Shown one piece after another: positions 57,856 to 64,000 of a DNA stretch of 64,000 bases. This stretch comes from Rhodothermia bacterium (lineage in GTDB: Bacteria; Bacteroidota; Rhodothermia; Balneolales; Balneolaceae). Made by a program: the position numbers and the translations under genes. The stretch lies in contig JAUICM010000003.1 of the NCBI GenBank assembly GCA_030427885.1, positions 62,001-126,000 of the forward strand, given 5' to 3'. Under the pieces are notes generated by a model that did no database searches, was not told the origin of the DNA, and saw only the letters and a list, made by a program, of their open reading frames with translations. Position 1 is the first letter of the stretch. Each line of letters opens with the position of its first letter.

Positions 57856-58794
57856 CTAGTCTCCATACCTTTGTTCATCCCAATTGATGGCCGGCAGAGT
57901 TGGGCATGCCACCAGATCATTATTGCTATCATAACAGCTTTCCAGTGGCACCCGTTTACTTACCACTCCGGACACTGTTCCCAAACCTCCCTCAACATTA
58001 TAAAAGTCTTCTGATAGCACGTACAGGTCATCGTCAATATCCAGATTCCGGGGCCATGAATCATTCCCTGAAATAATCAGTATCTCAGAATATAGTATAG
58101 TAATTCCTTCTACAGACACTCCTAATTGCTCCGCAAAATAAGGCATATCATTTACCCTGAACGTGAAATCCCCGGAACGATATCTCTCAACCGATTCCAC
58201 TTCAAACTGGTTTACAGTGAGCGGAGGGGACGTTTGTGGTCTTCCGTTTGCATCAATATATCTGAGGATATAAGTTGCTTCAGCTACTACTAATTGTTCA
58301 ATTCCGGATACCTGCACATAAGCTATTTTGGTTTCAGGGCGGAAATCTACTACCGGGGTGGGGAAATCAGCTGGTATAGAAAAAGTAGCTGACGCAAAAG
58401 CTCCACTGTCATTCGAGGCACTCAGAGTGTATTCTACCCCACCAACCAGACTATCTTTTGTCCAGAAATTATTAGCATATGTCACATCATTTATACTGGG
58501 GTGGTATGCAAATACTGAATCCTTCATATTAATTGTTGAGCTTCCTGAACTTAATAACACGGTAGCATTGCTCTTTTTTGCTGCAAAGGTGAGTGAATCC
58601 CTGATCGGCATTACCCTCACCCATTGGGTATCTGCACTCAGATCCACCACTCCATTTATCGAAAAAGCGTAGGCGTCATTTTCTGCAAGTGGATCAAATG
58701 GTGATTCACAGGCAGACCAGATCAAGCCCATTAAAACTATACAGAAGACCAGGCTTCTGAATAAAAAAGCAGTTCTTTTAGCAGTACTTCTCAT
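57856..58794 (-). CDS. DUF4249-type lipoprotein, array copy 7 (next to the receptor)
   Basis: The protein has 312 residues. The signal ends CIVLMGLIWSAC, then ESPFDPLAENDAYAFSINGV. It is the most divergent copy, but keeps DTQWVRVMPIRDSLTF, GNDSWPRNL, GGLGTVSGVVSKRVPLESCY and DLVACP. As the first gene after the receptor, with a 4-nt overlap of stop and start, it may be the ancestral partner from which the distal copies arose (inference). Confidence 0.87.
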   Translation of the reverse strand: MRSTAKRTAFLFRSLVFCIVLMGLIWSACESPFDPLAENDAYAFSINGVVDLSADTQWVRVMPIRDSLTFAAKKSNATVLLSSGSSTINMKDSVFAYHPSINDVTYANNFWTKDSLVGGVEYTLSASNDSGAFASATFSIPADFPTPVVDFRPETKIAYVQVSGIEQLVVAEATYILRYIDANGRPQTSPPLTVNQFEVESVERYRSGDFTFRVNDMPYFAEQLGVSVEGITILYSEILIISGNDSWPRNLDIDDDLYVLSEDFYNVEGGLGTVSGVVSKRVPLESCYDSNNDLVACPTLPAINWDEQRYGD

Positions 58795-61097
58795 CGCTTG
58801 GTCTCAACTTTAATGGACGCATATGGAAAGAACGGTAGTTGATCGATACGACGCTGTGTATACACATCATAATAGAAGATATTGCGCTGATCGTAGGTAT
58901 TTATAGCACCTACCTGGAGCTTCATCCACAGAGTTTGCAGATCAATGCTTTTCTCCACAGATACATTCAAACGATGAAACTCGGGCATTCTTCCTGTAAA
59001 TGGCTTGTCTAGAATAACTCTTGGTGTTCCATATTCTGTAGTTACATCAGGCAGGCTGTCTTCGAAACGAATCAGATCATCAAAGCCGAGAGGTCTTGTA
59101 TAAGGCAGACCTGTACCAAAATCCCAACTCAGGTTGATCTTGAATTTCTCAAAATCAAGACCAGCCTGCACATTGACCTGATGGCGACGATCATGTGGTG
59201 GATTATATTTCTGAATAGGCTCACCAAACCAGGTACTGAACAGATCCTGAGCCGTAGTGTATTCCGTGATGGCGTACCCATATCCTACAGAACTGTAAAA
59301 CACCCTTCCATCATAATTCAGTTTAACATCCACTCCCTGGGTTTCTCCATCAGCCAGTGAAACATTAGTATTGAACTGTGCGATCGTACTCCAGGTTGAT
59401 ACCGGAAGATCCTCCGTCCATTTCATATATCCTTCAATTGAGTAATCGATCAGGTCTCCTAGCGGTTGTCTCCATCCGATCATGGCATGGGTTGAGGTCA
59501 TCTGCTCACCGTCGTAAGGCGCCGTTGACCAAACCGTAAAAGCAGAACCTGCATCTCTGAAATCAGTAATGCCGGTTAGTGGCTGTCGATAGATCCCCCA
59601 GGCTGCGCTCAGCTCTTCATTCTTCTTTCCTCTTGGCTGAAATGAAACCTGCGCCCTTGGCTCCAGACTTACTCCGTACCTGAACAGATACCATGAAGCA
59701 GCAACCCCGGGTTTAAGCTGGATCTTTTCGCCAATTGGTATAATAGTTTGCAGATATGCACCTGACCCAAGCAATACTCTTTTCTCAATATTCAAGTCAA
59801 TGAAATAGTCGTTGATCTCGTGATCTAACCAGCGAATGTTTGTATAAAAACCATACTCAAGACGAAGTTTGTTTACCACCTGCACCATATTCACCTGAGT
59901 ATTGAAAACGGTAGCACTTGAACGACGCTCAGGATCGTTTGGATCTCCTACCTCGTTCGAAATATGTGAAACTGATAAGTTGATATCGAAGAATGAAACC
60001 GAACCCTGCTGACCCAGAGCCGCACATTTGCCACCTAACACGAAATTATTCCATCGATATACATCCCCTTCTTCATAATCTAGCTGACCTTCGTCTTTAG
60101 TCCTCATAAATAAAGCAGAACAGGTAGAACCTGCGGCGCTGATCGCTTTGTTATATTTTATCAGCTGACTGTTGAAATTCATTGGCTGATTGTTGCCATA
60201 TAGATTACTCGCCTGATCGATAAATGAATTTCTTGCAGAAACGATAAGGGCAGTCTCTCCTTTCTTGATCGGACTTTCAAAATAGATCTGTCCGATAAAA
60301 GGACTCACAGAAGCAGACCAGTGTCTTTCGTACAAATCCCCATTTCTAAGTTTCACATCCAGAACAGATGAGGTTCTGCCACTATACTTAGGCCCGAAGC
60401 CACCCGCATAGAAATCAGCCTCTGTTACCACTTCTTCCGGAAACACGGAGAAGAATCCGATAATATGAAAGGGTTGATACACCAGGGCTCCGTCAATAAG
60501 AGTCAGGTTTTCGGAAGGCGTACCTCCGCGAATGAAGAGATTACCCCCTCTGTCGCCTGTTGCCACAACACCCGGAAGTGTTTGGATATACGTTGCAAGG
60601 TCACCGCTACCTGCCGGGGTCGGTGCTCTTCTGATATCGATACGATCAATTTTTTGCTGTCCCACATCAACATCTGCTTCTCTGCCACGTTGAGTTACCA
60701 CAATATCCCCAAGCTGATTTTTACCGGGTTCCAGCTCAATACTCAGCGTAATAACATCAGTGGTCCAGTCAACTACAATAGTATCCTGGTACATTTCATA
60801 CCCTATATATGTGGCTTTTACTATATAAGTGCCTTCATCTACATTATTGAAAACGAACAGTCCATTCCCATCAGTTGAGGTTCCTGCATACATTTCCTCA
60901 TCTGTAGTCTGCAGTACGATGTTTGCAGATACGAGAGGAGTGGCATTATTCGCATCTGATATGATTCCCCTTACGGATTGTGAGAACGCGTTGCTCACAC
61001 TAAACAGGGAAAACAATAGTAGAATACCCCAGAAAGAATTTATTTTGACGACCAAACTGTTGGATCCTTTTGAGATCCGGAAAGAACTGTAGCTCAT
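58791..61097 (-). CDS. TonB-dependent receptor heading the DUF4249 array
   Basis: The protein has 768 residues from the ATG at 61095-61097, which has AAAGG 6 nt upstream. A GTG at 61160 would add 21 residues before the signal peptide. After the signal (WGILLLFSLFSVSNAFSQ) come a carboxypeptidase-like domain (VRGIISDANNATPLVSANIV) and a plug domain (GDLATYIQTLPGVVATGDRG, FIRGGTPSENLTLIDGALVY). The 22-strand barrel follows. At under 800 residues it is shorter than SusC proteins, and the partner genes are DUF4249 rather than SusD. It would move an unknown ligand across the outer membrane. Confidence 0.93.
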   Translation of the reverse strand: MSYSSFRISKGSNSLVVKINSFWGILLLFSLFSVSNAFSQSVRGIISDANNATPLVSANIVLQTTDEEMYAGTSTDGNGLFVFNNVDEGTYIVKATYIGYEMYQDTIVVDWTTDVITLSIELEPGKNQLGDIVVTQRGREADVDVGQQKIDRIDIRRAPTPAGSGDLATYIQTLPGVVATGDRGGNLFIRGGTPSENLTLIDGALVYQPFHIIGFFSVFPEEVVTEADFYAGGFGPKYSGRTSSVLDVKLRNGDLYERHWSASVSPFIGQIYFESPIKKGETALIVSARNSFIDQASNLYGNNQPMNFNSQLIKYNKAISAAGSTCSALFMRTKDEGQLDYEEGDVYRWNNFVLGGKCAALGQQGSVSFFDINLSVSHISNEVGDPNDPERRSSATVFNTQVNMVQVVNKLRLEYGFYTNIRWLDHEINDYFIDLNIEKRVLLGSGAYLQTIIPIGEKIQLKPGVAASWYLFRYGVSLEPRAQVSFQPRGKKNEELSAAWGIYRQPLTGITDFRDAGSAFTVWSTAPYDGEQMTSTHAMIGWRQPLGDLIDYSIEGYMKWTEDLPVSTWSTIAQFNTNVSLADGETQGVDVKLNYDGRVFYSSVGYGYAITEYTTAQDLFSTWFGEPIQKYNPPHDRRHQVNVQAGLDFEKFKINLSWDFGTGLPYTRPLGFDDLIRFEDSLPDVTTEYGTPRVILDKPFTGRMPEFHRLNVSVEKSIDLQTLWMKLQVGAINTYDQRNIFYYDVYTQRRIDQLPFFPYASIKVETKR

Positions 61098-61410
61098 TAG
61101 TAACCTTTTATTTTGTAGCAGCCGGAATCTTTTCAGAAATAATGTTCCTGACGATAGCACGATGATGTGATATCCATGCGATGATACAAAATCTCCTCAG
61201 TTTAAACATCAGGTGAACGTACCAGTTTGTAAAATCAGGAGCTGAATGGTGACTTTTCCGGCTTGAAACTGCTCATATCTAAGACACTTTCAGGAAAACT
61301 TATTCATTCTGTATAATTTTTTGAAATTTTAGTGTTTCAATTATTGATATGAAAGATATTTTGCCGTACTTTTAGTGTCTTTCCAAAAAAGCAAACCAAC
61401 GAGTTTTATC
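61098..61410. promoter_or_regulatory. Divergent control region of the TonB-DUF4249 operon and the rplM operon
   Basis: This 313-nt gap must hold the promoters for the receptor array (minus) and for rplM-rpsI (plus). It is AT-rich near the rplM side. I found no clear operator palindrome, riboswitch or consensus promoter. Confidence 0.5.
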
Positions 61411-61854
61411 GTGAATACTTTAAGTTTTAAAACATACTCAGCTAAACCCAGCGACATCGAGAAGAATTGGGTTTTGATCGATGCTGAAGATCAGCCATTG
61501 GGCAGATTGAGTACTGTTGTAGCATCTATTTTGAGAGGCAAGAATAAGCCCACATTTACTCCGCACATGGATACCGGAGATAATGTAATTGTTATCAATG
61601 CAGAAAAAGTAAAACTAACCGGTAAGAAAATGACGGACAAAATGTACTTCCGTCACACTTTCTATCCAGGTGGTGAGCGTTTTACCAGTGCACAGGATAT
61701 GTTGGCAAAAGACCCTACCTCTTTAGTAACAAAAGCTGTTAAAGGAATGCTGCCTAAGAACAGATTAGGCCGCAAGTTACTGACCAATCTGCGTGTTTAC
61801 GCTGGTCCTGTACACGAGCAAACAGCTCAGAAACCAGAAATCATCGAGCTTTAA
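61411..61854 (+). CDS. rplM: 50S ribosomal protein L13
   Basis: The protein has 147 residues from the GTG at 61411, which gives the usual L13 start [20 protein letters not shown]. An upstream GTG at 61375 would add 12 atypical residues. [20 protein letters not shown] and the [16 protein letters not shown] segment are diagnostic. It is followed after 18 nt by rpsI, the universal L13-S9 pair. Confidence 0.96.
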   Translation: MNTLSFKTYSAKPSDIEKNWVLIDAEDQPLGRLSTVVASILRGKNKPTFTPHMDTGDNVIVINAEKVKLTGKKMTDKMYFRHTFYPGGERFTSAQDMLAKDPTSLVTKAVKGMLPKNRLGRKLLTNLRVYAGPVHEQTAQKPEIIEL

Positions 61855-61872
61855 TCGATTACAGACTGAATA

Positions 61873-62259
61873 ATGGCACAAGCTAATTACATCGGAAGAA
61901 GAAAGACCTCAACTGCTCGTTTGTATATCAAGCCGGGTAAAGGCGAGTTCATCGTTAACAAAGAATCTATTGAAGAATACCTTCCTGTAAAGGCTCTTCG
62001 TAACATCGCATTGCTCCCAATGCACGTTACTGAGACCGAAGGTAAATACGATATCAAAGTTACCGTACGCGGTGGCGGAAAAGCAGGACAATCTGGTGCT
62101 ATTCAGCACGCTCTTGCCCGCGCTATCGACGGCGAGAACGAAGAATTGCATACAATTCTTAAAGAGCACGGTCTTCTTACACGTGATGACAGAATGGTTG
62201 AACGTAAAAAACCAGGTCAGCCAAAAGCACGTAAGAAATTCCAGTTCTCTAAGCGTTAA
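61873..62259 (+). CDS. rpsI: 30S ribosomal protein S9
   Basis: The protein has 128 residues. It starts YIGRRKTSTARLYIKPGKGE and contains VRGGGKAGQSGAIQHALARA. It ends with the expected basic tail KARKKFQFSKR, which reaches the ribosomal P site. It pairs with rplM. Confidence 0.98.
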   Translation: MAQANYIGRRKTSTARLYIKPGKGEFIVNKESIEEYLPVKALRNIALLPMHVTETEGKYDIKVTVRGGGKAGQSGAIQHALARAIDGENEELHTILKEHGLLTRDDRMVERKKPGQPKARKKFQFSKR

Positions 62260-62310
62260 TATTTACGCTTATACAACATTTTTTAAACACACATGTGTGG
62301 CGACTCAAAG

Positions 62311-62348
62311 CCAGGTGTCCCGGTATTAAGGCCGGGATTGGTTTTTTT
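62311..62348 (+). terminator. Probable terminator or leader hairpin between rpsI and rpsB
   Basis: CCCGG and CCGGG form a short stem (62319-62336), with outer CCA/TGG pairing possible, followed after a few bases by GTTTTTTT. It could end rplM-rpsI transcription or be part of an S2 autoregulatory leader. A palindrome CACACATGTGTG lies just upstream at 62288-62299. Confidence 0.55.
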
Positions 62349-62393
62349 GGGGATGACCCGCACAGAGGATTAACCTAAACACATACTAATACA

Positions 62394-63272
62394 ATGCCTA
62401 AAGCTGCATCTATTGAAGACCTGTTAAAATCAGGCGCACATTTTGGTCACCTGACCCGACGCTGGAACCCGAAAATGAAAGATTTCATTTTCATGCAACG
62501 CAACGGGATCCACATCATCGACCTCAAGAAAACTCAAAACTATCTACAGGAAGCACTCGACGAAGTTCAGAAACTTGCCCGTGCTGGTAAAACCATTCTT
62601 TTTGTAGGTACTAAAAAGCAATCAACTGAGATCATCAAAACCGAGGCTATCCGCGCAGGCATGCCTTATGTTACTCATCGTTGGTTAGGTGGTATGCTTA
62701 CCAACTTCTCCACTGTCCGCAAGAGCATCTCCCGCATGGAAGAGATCGAGCGTATGAAAACAGACGGAACTATGGCTGAGCTTACCAAGAAAGAAGGTCT
62801 GATGCTTGAACGTGAGCAGGACAAACTTGAAGATACTCTTGGCGGTATTGCTAATATGACCCGCCTTCCCGGTGCTATCTTTGTGGTTGATATCATTAAA
62901 GAACACCTTTCTGTAAGTGAAGCGATTAAACTTCACATCCCGATCATCGCAATGGTTGATACCAATAGTGATCCTGATGTTCCTGACTTCATCATTCCTT
63001 GTAATGATGACTCTGCAAGAACCATCCAGCTGATCACCACTCAGGTTGCAGATGCTATCATTGAAGGCTCTGCAGAACGTGAAGCTCAGAAAGAAGAAGA
63101 GCTCATGGAACAGGCAGCTGCCGAAGCAAAAGGATCTAAAGACAGTAATGACGATGATTCTGACGACGATGTTGAAGTGAAAACAAAACTTCGTTCAAGA
63201 CGAAAAAAGAAAGCTGCTGAGCCAACTTTAGAAGCTGAAGATGGTTCTGACGACAGCGACGAAGAAGAATAA
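62394..63272 (+). CDS. rpsB: 30S ribosomal protein S2
   Basis: The protein has 292 residues. The core has [36 protein letters not shown] and [17 protein letters not shown]. About 55 residues beyond the normal S2 core form an acidic/basic tail ([20 protein letters not shown], then poly-acidic to the end), an extension of low complexity. It precedes tsf by 30 nt, the standard S2-EF-Ts pair. Confidence 0.97.
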   Translation: MPKAASIEDLLKSGAHFGHLTRRWNPKMKDFIFMQRNGIHIIDLKKTQNYLQEALDEVQKLARAGKTILFVGTKKQSTEIIKTEAIRAGMPYVTHRWLGGMLTNFSTVRKSISRMEEIERMKTDGTMAELTKKEGLMLEREQDKLEDTLGGIANMTRLPGAIFVVDIIKEHLSVSEAIKLHIPIIAMVDTNSDPDVPDFIIPCNDDSARTIQLITTQVADAIIEGSAEREAQKEEELMEQAAAEAKGSKDSNDDDSDDDVEVKTKLRSRRKKKAAEPTLEAEDGSDDSDEEE

Positions 63273-63302
63273 TTTTAATCCATTTTAAAAAGAGTTATAA
63301 CA

Positions 63303-64000
63303 ATGAGCATTTCTGCTGCAGACGTTAAAAAACTTAGAGACATGACCGGCGCTGGTATGATGGACTGTAAAAAAGCCCTCGCCGAAGCCGAAGGAGATTT
63401 CGACAAAGCTGTTGAGATCCTCAGAAAAAAAGGCCAGAAAGTAGCTGATAAGAGAGCTGACCGTGAAGCTAAAGAAGGTTTGGTTCTTACCCGTATCAGT
63501 GACGATGCTAAAAAAGCTTCTGCTATCGAAATCAATTGCGAAACTGACTTCGTGGCACGTAACGAAGATTTCCAGGCTCAGGCTAATAAATTCCTCAACG
63601 CAGCTTACGATAACGATATCGAAACTGTTGACGCACTTATGGAAGTTGAAGTGGACGGACGTTCTATTGGTGACCATCTGCAGGACATGACCGGTAAGAT
63701 CGGTGAGAAGATCCAGATCAGCACCGTGGTACTTGCAAAAACTGATGGTTCTCTGGTTTCTTACATCCACCCGGGCAACCAGCTTGGTGTGATCGTTGAG
63801 TTCGACGGTTCTATTGAAAGTGATGAGATCGGTAAAGACGTGGCTATGCAAGTTGCTGCAATGAAGCCACTTGCTGTTACTCAGGACGAAGTTGATGCTT
63901 CTGTTGTTGAGAAAGAACTTGAGATCGCTAAAGAGCAACTGATCAACGAAGGAAAACCTGCTGAGATCGCTGAAAAAGCAGCTCAGGGTAAACTTCGCCG
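63303..64000 (+). CDS. tsf: Elongation factor Ts (runs off right edge)
   Basis: About 232 codons are visible from the ATG at 63303. The N-terminal UBA-like domain reads VKKLRDMTGAGMMDCKKALA. The EF-Tu-contact motif is CETDFVARNEDF. The core follows, ending at the edge in EKAAQGKLRR, where the full gene would continue. EF-Ts recharges EF-Tu with GTP. Confidence 0.97.
   Translation, partial: MSISAADVKKLRDMTGAGMMDCKKALAEAEGDFDKAVEILRKKGQKVADKRADREAKEGLVLTRISDDAKKASAIEINCETDFVARNEDFQAQANKFLNAAYDNDIETVDALMEVEVDGRSIGDHLQDMTGKIGEKIQISTVVLAKTDGSLVSYIHPGNQLGVIVEFDGSIESDEIGKDVAMQVAAMKPLAVTQDEVDASVVEKELEIAKEQLINEGKPAEIAEKAAQGKLR

Noticed and set aside
57852-57932. Long N-terminal extension of array copy 6
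   Set aside because: It would overlap copy 7 by 77 nt and place more than 25 polar residues ahead of a complete lipoprotein signal; starts at 57851 or 57815 fit better.

Overview
The window looks like a chromosomal piece of a marine-type Balneolota/Rhodothermota-Bacteroidota bacterium (inferred). Three things point there: two exported proteins with C-terminal type IX secretion (T9SS type A) sorting domains of the NYPNPFNP...MTLIK kind, TonB receptors with N-terminal carboxypeptidase-like domains, and DUF4249-type lipoproteins. Base composition is moderate and Shine-Dalgarno use is mixed. No CRISPR array, complete insertion sequence, prophage or rRNA was seen.

Layout. (1) 1-16449 is a glycan-use locus without a SusD. 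A truncated TonB receptor and a T9SS-exported carbohydrate-binding protein run on the minus strand. Divergent from them are a LacI-family regulator and a GH3 beta-glucosidase, with two identical LacI-type operators between. Then come an SGNH hydrolase, a GH30 lipoprotein, a GH2 gene broken by one in-frame amber codon, and a large sialate O-acetylesterase-like multidomain protein. (2) 16450-18311 holds an M20 amidohydrolase between two clusters of palindromic dispersed repeats. (3) 18312-31287 is the classic information-processing block, read on the minus strand: tRNA-Thr, Tyr, Gly, Thr, tuf, tRNA-Trp, secE, nusG, rplK, rplA, rplJ, rplL, rpoB, rpoC, closed by a strong terminator. rpoB and rpoC both appear to start at TTG. 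(4) 31355-34232 is a tightly coupled queA-ispD-ispF-dedA operon. (5) 34407-40672 carries a small exported protein, a LytR_C protein, rsfS, a 2-hydroxyacid dehydrogenase and a 1280-residue NtrY-like sensor kinase. (6) 40783-45113 encodes a MATE exporter followed by a type III polyketide synthase, a methyltransferase and an FAD monooxygenase, the same three activities as the srsABC phenolic-lipid operon of Streptomyces. (7) 45114-49377 has a relic of a kinase gene, two beta-propeller-like lipoproteins and an intact GAF kinase whose 3' end matches the relic. (8) 49498-52203 is aconitase. (9) 52323-61097 is the most unusual region: a TonB receptor followed by seven consecutive DUF4249-type lipoprotein genes, mostly with 4-nt stop/start overlaps. 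(10) 61411-64000 is rplM-rpsI-rpsB-tsf, with tsf running off the right edge.

How the parts work together (inference). The left locus would bind, import and cut a beta-linked glucan-like polymer under LacI control. The polyketide cluster would make and possibly export a methylated, oxidised phenolic lipid. The seven-lipoprotein array would give one outer-membrane receptor a set of alternative surface partners. Two neighbouring copies are almost identical at both ends but diverged in the middle, which suggests recombination or diversification of the central region.
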